Source of the DNA: Blastobasis lacticolella | Lineage: Eukaryota > Arthropoda > Insecta > Lepidoptera > Blastobasidae | Direction: 5' to 3' | DNA: 64,000 nucleotides | Assembly (NCBI GenBank): GCA_905147135.1 | Contig: LR990041.1 | Coordinates: forward strand, 10,973,907 to 11,037,906 | Shown here: piece after piece, positions 14,465 through 23,330 of the stretch | How the letters are laid out: the number at the start of each line of letters is the position of its first letter | Position numbering within the stretch: position 1 is the stretch's first letter | The notes under the pieces: generated by a model | What the model saw: only the letters and a program-made list of their open reading frames with translations | Told to the model about the DNA's origin: nothing | Databases searched by the model: none | Made by a program: the position numbers and the translations under genes

Positions 14465-15798
14465 CAACAACAACAGCAACATAATCACCAACAATCAATC
14501 CAAGTTTGCCAGGTACCTGGCCACACGTTTACGGTAAATCGAAAAGAGCATAAGAGCATGCTTTTTAGATAAACTTCCTACTGTGGCATGCTACCCCCTA
14601 AAAACTATTTATTTTATTATGTACCTACATTTATTTCTTTGTGTTCCATCTCTCTTTATAATTTCTCCTTATAAATGTTAGCTTAATTAGTATATATTTT
14701 TAGAAATATTAGTAACTTAAATTTTTATAGCAATTCTATGCATCAAAATAAACGTAATTGCACAGAATTACTAGACAGGAGTTGGAGTAGATAAGATATC
14801 CTGTTTTTAGATTTTTGTAAAACACATTAGTAGGTTAATTCCCTTTAGCTAGACATTTCTGTTGCCCCAAGTATTTGTGACGCCAAGGACTAATACTGAC
14901 GAGCATAAGGTAGCTATGTCTTAATTCTCACAGTTCTGTATTTTTGTGAAATGTAACTTTAATGTTACTCACTTCCATATGCTGATATATATCGAATTTA
15001 GAGCCCTGCCTTGTTTCTAATTGACCGAGCAGCTAACCCTTGCAATACGACCTTCCAGAACACAAACCTAGTACACACGAGTGCGGCCACGGCCGCGGTG
15101 GCCGCGGCCACGGCTGGCATGGTTGTTTCCTGGTCCTGCGAACTATGTGGCAGGCTGTTCGCCACTCGGGACGAGTGGAGCGCCCACGCGAAGTCCCACC
15201 TGCCCGATAACAAACTACAGCTCGATAAGATGCAGCAGACGCAACACCAGGTAAGAAAATTTAGATCGGAGACCATAGCACACTTCCATTGGTTCAATTA
15301 ATATTAAAAATTCTGTGGTCTGTTTGTTCCATTATTTCTAAACCGATTTTAATGAATTAGTCGTGTACCTAATAAACCATTAATCAAGTGGTGTCAAGAG
15401 AAATTAATACTTACAGTCACATAACTCCACCCATTCTCTTGCAGCAACAAGAGAAAGTCCACCTCTCGAACCAGGAGAAGCTGCAGTTGCTCCACCACCA
15501 CAACCAGAACCAGCAGATCCTGAACGGGCACGGCATCGCCACGGCGTCCGTGTCCACAGCCACGGTCGTCAACGAAGGAGGCGGGTCTTACTTCACGCAC
15601 GGCGGTCACACGCACTACACGCAAGAGAGGCAACACACACACGCACACCATCTATGCCTTATGTGCCGGCAGGAGTTCGCCGGGAAAGCCGAGTTCATGT
15701 TCCACGTGAGAGGACACTTTGAGGGGAAAGTGAGTGACATGGCCGCCGCAGACGTGCTCGCGCGCTCGCTCGTGGACAATTCGGGATTGTGCACCTGA
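3049..15798 (+). CDS. C2H2 zinc-finger protein with polyglutamine tracts, 10 coding exons
   Basis: Exons inferred from GT-AG edges with unbroken phase are 3049-3090, 4723-5049, 5384-5482, 11967-12079, 12542-12723, 13511-13594, 14013-14150, 14298-14512, 15059-15250 and 15445-15798. They sum to 1746 nt, or 581 aa. Glutamine runs lie near residues 50-100 and in the exon 8 product. Four fingers are visible: C261/C264/H277/H281, C289/C292/H305/H311 (His spacing of five), C427/C430/H443/H447 and C535/C538/H551/H555. The TGEKPY linker joins the first two fingers, as in DNA-binding C2H2 arrays, so a nuclear transcription-factor role is likely. The first ATG has an in-frame TGA three codons upstream and a good AACAAAATG context. 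From memory the paired fingers resemble Drosophila l(3)neo38, which is unverified, so no symbol is given. All introns are small except the third, which hosts a LINE. Confidence 0.8.
4723..5049 (+). CDS. Zinc-finger gene exon 2 (polyglutamine)
   Basis: The acceptor TTATTTATAG precedes GACGGCACAGTG and the donor GTGAGT follows ACTCAA. The exon codes for 109 residues: a conserved-looking start ([19 protein letters not shown]), an alanine run, then a long CAA/CAG run of glutamine. Both ends are phase 0. The polyS/N and polyT frames over the same bases are shadows of the CAR repeat. Confidence 0.8.
5178..5273. mobile_element. Short MITE-like inverted-repeat element, 96 bp
   Basis: It opens with TACTAAACGGCACTCACA and closes with the exact reverse complement TGTGAGTGCCGTTTAGTA (18-bp perfect terminal repeats around a 60-bp centre). 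It lies in zinc-finger intron 2. The outer TA on each side could be a TA target duplication. The size and form fit a non-autonomous DNA transposon, but the family is not identified. Confidence 0.55.
5384..5482 (+). CDS. Zinc-finger gene exon 3
   Basis: The acceptor CTTCCAG and donor GTTAGT bound 33 residues in phase 0, rich in Ser, Pro, His and Thr ([20 protein letters not shown]). This is linker sequence without a domain. Confidence 0.7.
5935..9639 (-). CDS. I-like LINE ORF2: endonuclease, reverse transcriptase, RNase H
   Basis: It makes LINE cDNA by target-primed reverse transcription. The N-terminal apurinic-type endonuclease shows [30 protein letters not shown] and SLGSDH. The reverse transcriptase shows [32 protein letters not shown] (motif A), [13 protein letters not shown] (motif B) and YADDIVLY (motif C). 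RNase H shows [26 protein letters not shown] and [14 protein letters not shown], with the DEDD set apparently complete. A CX2C...HX4C cluster ([17 protein letters not shown]) lies near the end. The first ATG at 9579 falls after the first conserved endonuclease residues, so the open frame is given from 9639, just after TAA 9640-9642. From that point it is about 1234 aa, normal for the family, with no breaks. Confidence 0.9.
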   Translation of the reverse strand, partial: AIYNINICQWNARSIRNKLSMLRQLLIQEKVHIFVITETWLELDSELRINNYSVYRKDREVAFGGGVAILIHKSIKAERIQILHRNVGFEMVRVKIYNCNQLENIIGIYCPSSIHTTQSDWEDLLKLCSTRTMIVGDVNAHHSSWSYKTDTRGIQIFRSVLENSYFILNDNTATRFQMVDGSLRQSSPDLSLVSSDVAVLFSWSVTNESLGSDHFIIKIHSQLEINHSYQKKRNLKNADWPSYSAYLEQCFAIDVDLSDLQKSYNFFLDCINRAANLSIPTIKICQALDQKFSPKPYWNADLSKSVAIRRLALSRFRRNPTPENHNILLDKIRESQRLIRIAERKSWQQFCDETDSRTSAKDLWTKMKWIKGRHLISHNQINSVQAYKLLQNLCPDFTILPDPEFTSSNPYLESEISLHELDGCIKSKDTAPGHDGISYSMLKNLPKSGKLFLVKLFNSFLEAGFVPSEWRDIRVVPIPKPGRDPTSISSLRPISLISCICKIFHAIINRRIEWFLEKQSLFSEYTFGFRKSKSCLDSLSLLITHIQTGFCNDKVTLGCFVDIDNAYNNVDLAGLISILDKLGIGHKLCKYIWSFLKERRVHIISDNTVVSRHCYKGLAQGDPLSPLLFNIATIEMCKLIKNVLILQYADDIVLYITCQRIDEGLGELQSALNMLCQILSNLGLELSPTKSKLCVFKKGIFRGTAELKINNTQLEIVDNVKYLGMWLDRSLRWRKHINEISEKCLKFLNTLKVLSGSGWGVHPKHLRRIYMSIIRSRLDYGSFLYADSCDSHLKKLTSIQNIAMRVVGGFIKTTPIHVMESELSIPPLHIRRNYLGCKFYFKNKSIHPNQLIKSIQVLANHCDNNNNNWKRKNKPILVIIHNNFRDIPMHTNTILEMFSLDVWVNSINMADITRNSISLIEKPKRLYNTSFLVWAVDNICNLQYESFHIVFTDGSKDSKGSGAAIYDPQFNIHVKFQITSILSIMHIELIAIAEALSYILSVSVYGNKFVILTDSKSALQHLARSTSNVRCVPIAYLILNLILELHKQSKTIYLQWIPAHCGILGNERVDNFAKEAVTDGIPISCLPFYTECLHIPKKHCYELWKTHFDKRSTDVGIWYKTIQPEPLNSPWIDNCLTRKDLVIALRCRAGHIPLNKFSFLMGKSETPNCAECNVTEDVYHILMECVRNESFRINIHNYCDKFKEVGICNCVLASPLSRAAKALYKLVRLGLERR
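9653..11122 (-). CDS. I-like LINE ORF1, CCHC nucleic-acid binding protein (489 aa)
   Basis: This is a gag-like ORF1 protein that would coat the LINE RNA. An acidic N-terminal third is followed by a globular region (about residues 100-230) resembling the RRM-like part of I/jockey ORF1. Zinc knuckles follow: [14 protein letters not shown] (CX2CX4HX4C), a CPKC...CPNC cluster, and [15 protein letters not shown]. The C-terminus is Ser/Thr/Pro-rich. The ATG lies about 160 bp inside the element's 5' end, and the stop TAA (9653-9655) is followed at once by another TAA. ORF2 begins 13 bases further on in a different frame. No stop or frameshift is seen, so the copy looks intact. Confidence 0.88.
   Translation of the reverse strand: MAEDLNSNKELCEENIIPVANMESEIRSLEDYTQIIAEENRNNETENNMEISEDGIYTFKRGREDLAENDDNWQPAKRKPRKRYLEDIQVSVTSKEKLPKQFALARLMKENSILGIMRIKFINPYKIFINFRSEKCAETFMDCVHFKDMGWRSQKTWEVGISYGLVKDIDIELKEEELKRYIQSSVAIASISRLNRRNEDGWIPSESIRIGFIGPTLPQFIYLCDLRVKVDTYTFPVTQCSKCWRFGHIKKLCPANKSVCPKCAERHENCDILTYKCPNCGGKHMALSKSCPVFIKEKSLRELMSEFNITYRKAVSMYVPAGPAHEPARSETRATSTPIPTPTNNAFELLADSHTEPVSTPQFVTTTPTRSYAEVLSRPSLKSKAHINKKRNTSHVKVDQGTSSMPISDCEEPPDYCAPDLDCEEIRNKLISFKELIDKIKNILFLRNCSIGEKIKSVLTISRDWILAYICETISDFAFIKQLLSIFNG
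11281..11966. repeat. Remainder of zinc-finger intron 3: degenerate dispersed repeats
   Basis: Around 11553-11640 the words AACGAGCAAGCGGGTCATTT and GATGGAAAGTGATCACCGCC match a fragment I recall as common in lepidopteran genomes (from memory). Relatives appear at 12795-12900 and 29720-29775. The region around 11800-11855 is degenerate, with GACGCCTGTTCAGGCGT forming a small inverted repeat. No coding was seen. Confidence 0.35.
11967..12079 (+). CDS. Zinc-finger gene exon 4
   Basis: The acceptor TTATAG and donor GTGAGC bound codons for [20 protein letters not shown] and a Gly/Val-rich tail. The exon ends in phase 2, and its final TG combines with the first G of exon 5 to give Trp. It is much more GC-rich than the surrounding intron. 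Confidence 0.7.
12542..12723 (+). CDS. Zinc-finger gene exon 5
   Basis: The acceptor TGTACCAG and donor GTAATT bound about 60 residues ([20 protein letters not shown] and onward). The region is Pro/Thr/Ser-rich and probably disordered. It ends in phase 1, matching exon 6. Confidence 0.75.
12961..13304 (+). mobile_element. SINE, tRNA-Ser/Leu-like head, family B, full length
   Basis: It is flanked by the 11-bp duplication TAATACAGCGG at 12950-12960 and 13305-13315. The head carries GGCCGAGTGGTTAAGG (A-box region) and CCGGGTTCGAAT (B box), like a tRNA-Ser/Leu, so RNA polymerase III transcription is expected. The 344-bp body includes GATCCAATCTGGTCAGGTTC and GTCAGATGGCAGTC, which recur at 34.4-34.8 kb and 62.5 kb. 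It lies in sense orientation in zinc-finger intron 5. Confidence 0.85.
13511..13594 (+). CDS. Zinc-finger gene exon 6 (finger 1)
   Basis: It encodes a complete C2H2 finger ([20 protein letters not shown], then H) with its own start and end close to the finger borders. The donor GTAAGG follows the HTG linker, so the linker codon for Gly is split between exons 6 and 7. Confidence 0.9.
14013..14150 (+). CDS. Zinc-finger gene exon 7 (finger 2)
   Basis: It encodes [20 protein letters not shown] and the second half of the finger, HMNKLKH, with five rather than three residues between the zinc-binding histidines. The segment [12 protein letters not shown] follows. The donor is GTAAGT. Confidence 0.9.
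14298..14512 (+). CDS. Zinc-finger gene exon 8 (second polyglutamine tract)
   Basis: The acceptor GATTCCAG completes a Gln codon. The exon reads [20 protein letters not shown] and then a second long CAA/CAG glutamine run. It ends at CAG before GTACCT in phase 0. The length of this tract is probably polymorphic. Confidence 0.8.
15059..15250 (+). CDS. Zinc-finger gene exon 9 (finger 3)
   Basis: An alanine/threonine-rich start is followed by finger 3 ([20 protein letters not shown], then H). The exon is bounded by the acceptor CCTTCCAG and donor GTAAGA, phase 0 at both ends, 64 codons. Confidence 0.85.
15445..15798 (+). CDS. Zinc-finger gene exon 10 (finger 4, stop)
   Basis: The acceptor CTCTTGCAG precedes 117 codons and TGA. 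The His/Gln-rich linker contains [15 protein letters not shown], followed by finger 4 ([20 protein letters not shown], then H). The protein ends about 26 residues after the finger. Confidence 0.85.
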   Translation, partial: QQEKVHLSNQEKLQLLHHHNQNQQILNGHGIATASVSTATVVNEGGGSYFTHGGHTHYTQERQHTHAHHLCLMCRQEFAGKAEFMFHVRGHFEGKVSDMAAADVLARSLVDNSGLCT

Positions 15799-17100
15799 GC
15801 CGCGGCCGCGCCCCTCAGCGCCTTCCAGACAGACTGCGGAAAGACAGTGTTGCAAGACGATACCATCATGCTAAAGTTCTGAGACATGAGTGACTGTGAC
15901 GAATTTAGTTTTTAGGGGATTCTGTACGGTCTGTATAGTTTTCTTTTCTACAGTTCCTTTAGTGTTTTTATGGTCGCAGTCAACGTGTTTTTAACTTTTT
16001 CAACTCTAAAGCGACGTTTAGTAATAGTTAACGATAAGTTGCAGAAGATGACTTCCACAGGTTTAGTTACGAATGAAAATGTGTAAATAGCCGTAGCAAG
16101 CTCTATTCTGGAAACTGAGTATCTTGCAAGCCTGCCACGAAGTGCCGTTCTTACCAGCCGTTCTTCTGCCGTTACCTGTACTTTGCAGACTTATAACATC
16201 TCATAAGAGGTAGCTCTCCAATATTCCTTGGGTTGTTAATTTTACTTACTTCGTCATAATTATTTTAGCTACAACTGTTACAAGGCTTCTGAAAAGGCTT
16301 CCTTTAAATACTTAACATTGTGTATAATTGACAACTTAAGATAACGGCAAGACTCGGCAAGAGCACCTCTACATCGATAAAAATGGGAATATGTTCGAAA
16401 ACGTGATTATGGAAGCGAAGTCTTATTTATAGCAAAACTGGACAATAGAGATTATGTGAATACAAATTTGTACTTAAATTACACAACATTTTTGATATTG
16501 GGAAACGTATTAAGTTAATGAGTGATCTTTTTGTACGATATTGTAAATATTGCTAAGGTTTTGTACACTTTACTACCTACATACTTTCCATAGTAGAAAA
16601 GCTAGAAGAACACAATAGCTAAGTATTAACGCCATAGGCATTTCATATTTTCAGCCAAGTGTACATTTATAAATTTATATTAATATAGCAAACAAAAAAA
16701 TGTTAACAGAATCCGACTACGTCGCTTTAATTGATTTTTAGTTTAGGTTAAGGCTTAAGGTTGCTAAGTACCAATGTAAATTAAAACTGAGGATGAGTGA
16801 AGTTCTAGTCATTTTGTAAACTAGTCGATAGATGTAAGGTGTTTATAGAAATGTATTTAGGTTAAAAATAGGTACCTACCTACACTTAGGTATTATAAAT
16901 TATTAAGAATTAACATGATGCCTACCTAACGAATATTATTACAAGCGATAATGATAGATGATAGTCTGAAAGTCTGAAATGTTTTCTATAGGTTGACTAC
17001 TTTTTACCACAAGTTACAACTTTATCATTAGTCATTATGCGTATTTGTCTAATTGCGTTTTAATTTAAAAAGATTTTCTACTATACAGGGCACCCTTATG
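15799..17100 (+). other. Probable 3' UTR of the zinc-finger gene
   Basis: The sequence after the stop is AT-rich, without further splice signals or coding frames. Its first 100 bases are still GC-rich and then fall to intergenic composition. I could not fix the cleavage site because no convincing AATAAA plus GT-rich pair stands out. Confidence 0.35.
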
Positions 17101-19270
17101 GCTGTGCCACACGGAGGAGAAGTTGGTACTTTAAATATTGTAAGATATAATTTGAACAGCGTTCAAAGAACATTGCAAACAGTTTGATAGTGTTTCCAAC
17201 AGTTGCTACTACTGGAAACAAAACAAAAGGAACTGTTTGCAATGATCTAAAACTAAATGTTTGTAAACGATTCTCAACACCAGTGGGGAAGAACCTACAT
17301 TGGCTTAAGTACTCCGATGGACCCTCGAATAGAGGTGCTTTATATTGACCCTTAGAATTTTTATGTTTAGATTTTATGGTTTTCCTTTCATCCAATTTAC
17401 CATGTTTGTATGAAAGATTTGATTCTTATGATTGATCAATCCATAGCGATTGATGTCGTAAAAGTACAAGGTGTTATTTTTGTATTTTATCCGGTTCTGA
17501 AGTCTTCTTTCAGTAAAACTTCCTATCAACAATTTTTAAAGCAGATGCTTCACCTCCGTGAGAAATATAGCCTTGGGACGCCTTCTATAGGTAAATCTTG
17601 AATTCAGTACACAGAAATGTGGGTTAAGTATTATTTGAGTTTTACATACTCAATGACCTTGCTATAATCATATATTACGATCCCTGACAAATTATTTCAT
17701 AAGTTTATGCAAGCCAACGTCTGCTATCTCTACATTCGCACGTACAACAAAATCATAAAGATATTTTTGAAGTAGGTACTTAGTGGTATGGAATAATAGT
17801 ATCTTGTTAGTGGAATGGATGCAAAGCGTCACTCATAATTTAGGCAATTGAATACATTGTACATTTGTACATTGCCACAAACTTATCTGAGCCGGTGATT
17901 GCGTCGCAGTTGTTGGCATTAAATGCATTTCAATAAGTTCTGAAATTATTTTGTTTTTCATAACAAGCTTTTATCACGTGGTATATATAGAACGTACTCA
18001 TCAAACCATTCCAAGAACCCAAACACGACGGGGTTATCTTGTTGCGATAAGTAGTTCCTAAGGCTACCTTCCGTCATCATCACCAGACCTTGAATATCAC
18101 CTAAGGGTATAGTACTCATTAAGACCATTTCAAAGAGCCCAAATACGATAGTGTTATCTTATTGCGTTCGTATAATCTCCTTCCGGCTCCATCATCGGAC
18201 CAGCTCCATGGTACCATATTAATGCATAATCAAGTTTCAAGCATAGCAAATTTCAGCTCGATTAAACACCGGTAAATTGGTCAAATTAGGCATGCAAGAT
18301 TTGCCTCGAACTTAACATATTTACTACTAGTAAATAGTTACAAACATTGCAAGTTAAATAAAAGGGGGAGGGGGGCGTTGTTCATTTTGTGATAAAAGCT
18401 TGTAAAATGAAGTACCGCCATATTTCCATAGTTCCAGTTTTGGCCACCAGGTTCCAGGTTAATTTTGTGGCACTGCACGTTGGCTTGTCGGCATGGACAC
18501 CAGCCATGACTATAAAGAGACAGTTACTCAAAGAGATTACTATAATATTTAGGTGGATCGATATACGAATTACGGGGTGTTTGGTGACCTGCTCTTAGCT
18601 TAGAATACCTAGGTACCAAACACCTTAATTATATAAATGCTATGTTGGTTAAGGAAAGAAAAGAAAAGGTCGCAGTGCAACTTGTGTGTAAATAACTTGT
18701 TCGTTAGATATTTAAATCTTGATTTTTACTTTTACTCAACTTACGAATATACTTTGGTAATACAAGCACAACATGTCCCTGACATTGCAAACGTCCATAG
18801 GCTGCTTACCGTTAGGCAGGCCGTAAGCTTGTTTGCCAAATTAGTGGTATAAAAAAAACCATTATAAATTCGAACTCACTCTAACTATAATTTAAAAAAA
18901 AATCACATAAGTAGATTCGAATTCCTCCTCCTCCGTTCGTATTCCTCATATTTGAAGGTCGTGACCTCTCTCCCCCATAATCTTGTCAAGGACAAAGGTA
19001 CGCCATCTTCCCCTGTCCTCAGCACAGTGCAGAGCCTCGTGCAACGTAGTAGGTAATGTGGTGCAGATCTGATCGTACCAACGCATTGGACTACGACCTC
19101 TAGATTCGAAGTACCGATCAAAATTGAGCAGAGATTTATGTTACACTGTATTTGATAAAACTATTGAACACTTTACACATAAGTTGTGCCACGACATATA
19201 GAGATAGATAAAATCGTATGTAGTCATCATACAGATATAAGTTACCTACCTATTGCTTCGATTAAACGTA
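17101..19270. repeat. Gene-free stretch with degenerate dispersed repeats
   Basis: Two imperfect copies of one unit occur in tandem at about 17995-18090 and 18110-18200: CATCAAACCATTCCAAGAAC, then CATTAAGACCATTTCAAAGA, each leading into GTTATCTTRTTGCG. They are followed by GACCAGCTCCATGGTACCAT, a sequence I recall as a lepidopteran dispersed repeat. At 18780-18860 a tail reads CATAGGCTGCTTACC...GCTTGTTTGCCA then an A-run, with a relative at 51690-51765. At 18905-19110 a further repeat-like piece gives no intact frame. No gene is recognised. Confidence 0.4.
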
Positions 19271-19274
19271 TGTA

Positions 19275-19476
19275 AAGGCCTTGCCACATACAAAGCTCGG
19301 CGCGAGCGCGGCGCGTTATTTGCTAGGCAACCATCGCGCGGCGCGATGGTTGCCTAGCAAATAACGCGCCGCGCGATGGTTGCCTAGCAACTATCGCGCC
19401 GCGCGGTGGTTGCCTAGCAAATATCGCACCGCGCTCACGCCGCGCTCGCGCCGAGCTTTGTATGTGGCAAGGCCTT
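19275..19476. mobile_element. GC-rich MITE or foldback element, 202 bp
   Basis: It opens AAGGCCTTGCCACATACAAA and closes with the reverse complement TTTGTATGTGGCAAGGCCTT. The match continues inward through GCTCGGCGCGAGCGCGGCG with little change. The interior repeats the words GGTTGCCTAGCAA and CGCGCCGCGCG several times in both orientations. It is strikingly GC-rich against AT-rich flanks. No clear target duplication was found. The form fits a non-autonomous DNA transposon with strong hairpin potential. Confidence 0.65.
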
Positions 19477-19523
19477 AATCGTTATGAAAACGTACTTTCC
19501 ACTGCTCTTTGACATCTTTAGAG

Positions 19524-19640
19524 CGGCTAGCATCAAATTCTTATACGCGTTTAAGCTGATAGGTACCTAAATATAAAACTTCATACAAAAATAACGTGAA
19601 ACGTCATTTTTAAACGTGTTTAAGAATTTGGAGCAAGCCG
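19524..19640. mobile_element. Degenerate small inverted-repeat element, copy 1
   Basis: It opens GGCTAGCATCAAATTCTTAT and closes GTTTAAGAATTTGGAGCAAGCC, nearly inverted, with CTTCATACAAAAAT in the middle. The same plan is seen at 31092-31191, so this is a repeated MITE-like family. Confidence 0.5.
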
Positions 19641-20979
19641 GGCTTAATTTGTAAAAATAACAAATTAAGTATTTACTATACATACTTAGGTGAAAATAGC
19701 AAATTGTTTATGTGTTTTGGTATTATGAATTAGTGTTGATTAGCACCCTGGTTTATTATTATTTTATAATTGGATAAATATATAAAAAAATACTGTATGA
19801 AGACTACATAGGACGCCTGCGTAGGCAACACAGAGCACGATGGAAGTTACAAAATTTAGGAATAGGGTTGTAAGTAAGGAAGGGTGCGCACGCGCCGTAG
19901 GTGGGACATGTTTGCAATACAATGCGTTAGCGCGTATATTATGTATAGTACTGTATATTATGTAGTATCAATACTGTACCTTATAAACAAGTTGTATGAA
20001 CGTATGAACGTTTTACAGTGTTGATTCGGCGTCAGAATGTCGATTGTGATCTTTGAAATAATATTGCTCTTTTTAAATTTATTGACATTTAGGTACTCAA
20101 GAAAATCCAGAAAAGTAGCCCTTATATTACATGCGATTAAGGAACTTGCGTTTTCTAAATATTAACTTTTGATTCACTCATAAAACTTTACCTACGTTCA
20201 TACAATTGTAAAAGCAGTAATGAATTTAAAAGAAAATAGGATATTGTAAAGGTACCTGTGCATTTGCATTGCAGTGCATTTTGCCGTTGTATGACTGGGA
20301 TGGCAAACCAAAATAACAATCATGTAAAACCCCTGAGGACCTTTTGCAGAATTTTGTAAATCGCCGTCTGATTACATAATTACAGGCTACATAATAATAC
20401 TTTCATAAAGTTTAGGTCTCGTAACCATGTATCAAACACTCGTAGGTGAGTGTGAAAAGTAAGTGAAAAGTTTATTTTGCCAGTCTAAGCAGAAACGTTC
20501 AAAAACGGCATATACATAACTATACAAAAAGGTTTGTCATCCTTCTCGGATAAATAATTTAATAAACTGAGACAAAAGTCCAACAAAAATATTAGTGTTT
20601 GTACCAGATATCTAAAAACATTAATATTGTGTCATATTATGTAAGTATGTAGTTATTTTCAGTAGTGTATGGTAGGTCCTGTGCAAAGTCAATAGTAAAT
20701 AAAATAGAGTTAAAATATATATAGGTAGGTTCTTAAGTAAGTTTGAAAATTGTACCATTGAATTATGAATTGGCTTTCAAATGATCTCAAATTCTAGTCT
20801 TAGATGTACCTAATGATCAAACGTTGGTTCAAATTTGCCGCTCTACCTTGCAACCATGCAAGCCTAATGAGTGGACTAGGGTGACCGTAGCATGTTTTGT
20901 GTCGTCCTTTTTGTCTAATCAGAAATTTCGAATGTTCGTATCTTGGTTATTTTTAACGACACTTGTTTATCCCGCGTTC

Positions 20980-21395
20980 CCCAGCGTATCGCTTCTAATG
21001 ATACCACTATTTGCGAAACCTTAGAGTAACACGGGTCACCAGCAAATCCGGTTCTATATTATAGTCTGTTTTAACAAGACTTGTTTTAACAATTATGCAT
21101 GCAATCATCATCATCATCTGAGCGGTCAATCCCGGCTACTGCCAGGGTCCGCTTTTCTGCTTTTCTGCAATTATGCATGCAATGGTAACACTAATTACGA
21201 AACCTTAGCAACACGGGTCACCAGCGCCTCCGGTTCTGTGTTATTTTAAGAGGGAAATAATTTAATGCTCTATCTATATGAGAGAGTCTGGTTTGACAAG
21301 CGTAACAACTCCGAAATTATGCGTGGAGTGGTACCACTAATTGTGAAACCTTAGAGCAATACGCTACCGGCGAATCCTGTTCGCCGGCTGCGTTG
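20980..21395. repeat. Three imperfect copies of a satellite-like unit with a small insertion
   Basis: The phrase CACTAATTGCGAAACCTTAG with AACACGGGTCACCAGCG and CCGGTTCTRTRTTAT occurs three times (starts near 20995, 21185 and 21335), in decaying form. The first and second copies are separated by the insertion at 21106-21168. It is a local tandem array of unknown family. Confidence 0.55.
21106..21168 (-). mobile_element. 63-bp 3' end of an RTE-type LINE with target duplication
   Basis: The insertion is bounded by AATTATGCATGCAAT at 21091-21105 and 21169-21183. On the minus strand it ends in a GATGATGATGATG run, the kind of trinucleotide tail typical of RTE LINEs. It is an extreme 5' truncation. 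Confidence 0.6.
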
Positions 21396-23070
21396 GTCCA
21401 GTGGAAGACAAGTGCTCTTTATGATAGATTTTGGTTTAGGAAGTAAAACTATATCAGCACAGTATATCGCAGTAAATATACTTGGGTAATTAAATATCGA
21501 CGTACCTGTATTATGACAATTTTTATAATTTATTTTTATATGTGTTCCCCTAATATTGATTAAGTATATGTAGTAATATAATAAATTATTGTGATTATGC
21601 GAATTATTGACGCAAAACCGAGCGAGTAAACCTGATGATTTCTATTAGACACAAAAAGAGATCTTTTAAAATTTAAAATAACCTATTGTAATTTTCCTGA
21701 ATTAAGTATGGTTTGAAGCGGAAGTATCAAAAATTTCAAAGACTAAACTGCCGACACTATAATACCTTTATTTATCTATCCAGAGGTATCTTAAATTGGT
21801 ACCTACTAATTGCCAGTAGTTCACGATGCCATATAAAAATATAGATGAGTCGCTATTATTTCCAACTTAATGAATCTCACGTAGTTACAATGTGTGATTT
21901 GAAGCCAAGATGCTAATATACGTTATTTTTTGTAGAAATTTCTATTACATAGGTATATAGATACGCATACCCTTAGCTGTGAAAACCTAATGAATAAGGT
22001 TTGTATGTATAAGCTATACTTGTAAGGGCGTATCCAGTTAAACGCTGTTTAAAGGAGTAGCTTTCCGTAAAAATATGTATGGTTTAAATTATACTTAGTA
22101 AGTATTTAGTAAATTTAATTGTGTTGTATATACGGTGTATTATATTAATAATTTAGTTGGCTACTATTTATATTTTTAGAAAAGTAATTAGCCGTTTTTC
22201 TACCTGCCTACTGGATCGAAAACACTATGTGAAATACGAAAATTGTAAAATGTTTAATGATGTAAGTAATTATTGTACAAAATATCTAAAGTTAAACCAA
22301 ACAAAACTCAAACCTTCAGTTTTGATTTTTTGTAAATATTTACTACCTAGATACTGGTACCTATTGTGTGCAGGTAATTGAGAAATGTAAATTGGAAAGT
22401 CATTATCGAGGAGAGAACCAGGTCATGATGATCTTGAAATAAATCGAAGAATTATACGTTATTACAACAATGAAATCGTATGCATTTTCATGACTGTCTG
22501 TCGGTAGAAAACAATTTACGAGAGATGGTTATTATGAAGACTACGATATAATATTTTATTAATCAATAAATAACTGACAGTAGTAATTGATCGACATTAT
22601 AATTACAATTTCGAGAGAGGTACTGGTACTTACAGAAAGATGTAGCACTGGTACCTTCCTTTTTGTTACCAACAAAGATATTTGAAATGATAGTACCTAC
22701 CAATGTACGAGTTATAAAATTTTGACTTTTGGTAAGAACATCTTGTCTCAAATGTAGATGTATAAAATAGGTTCAAGAAATAGGAGCAATAAACCAACTA
22801 TGCATATCGTACAATAAAAATTCCATTTGTATATGTGTAAAAATTTGTGGCTATGTAATGTAGCAAGAGTTTTGGAAATAAAAAGTGAAAATAACCTTTC
22901 ACGGGTCGTTGTTTCAATAGTTTACCCCTTGACACCGTTGTTTGATCAATTGTTATAAGAGATACCTAGATTAATATTCAAATAAAAACGCCAGTTTCTG
23001 TCAAAGATTTTATTTCACTAAAGTTCCACTACGTGAACAAAGTAGAGTTGTTTGTGAGTAGTCACACTAC
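21396..23070. other. AT-rich, nothing recognised
   Basis: No exon signals, terminal repeats or conserved frame could be supported. The short open frames at 22157-22381 and 22563-22751 show no domain and are expected by chance at this composition. Confidence 0.4.
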
Positions 23071-23073
23071 TTT

Positions 23074-23330
23074 GACGACCTCCGTGGTTCAGGTTGATTG
23101 ATGTCCCGAGTTCAATTCCCGGCCGAGAAGAATTTGAAATGATTAATTTTAGTTTCTGTTTGGGGTCTGGGTGTAGCATGTATAATAAAAAGGCAAGTAT
23201 TTAAAAAAAAGTATACAAGTAGTTAATCAGTTATCTAACACCACAGACTACTCTATACAAGCTTTGCTTACATTGGAGCTAGATGGCGGTTTATGAATTT
23301 GTTCAAGATTATTTTAAAAAGTTATTAATA
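23074..23330 (+). mobile_element. SINE family A, degenerate copy
   Basis: It contains TTTGACGACCTCCGTGGTTC, CCGAGTTCAATTCCCGGCCG (a B-box-like segment), TTTCTGTTTGGGGTCTGGGT and GAGCTAGATGGCG...GAATTTGTTCAAG. These match, in order, the copies at 37114, 45183 and 61405. The A-box part is shortened here. Confidence 0.65.
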
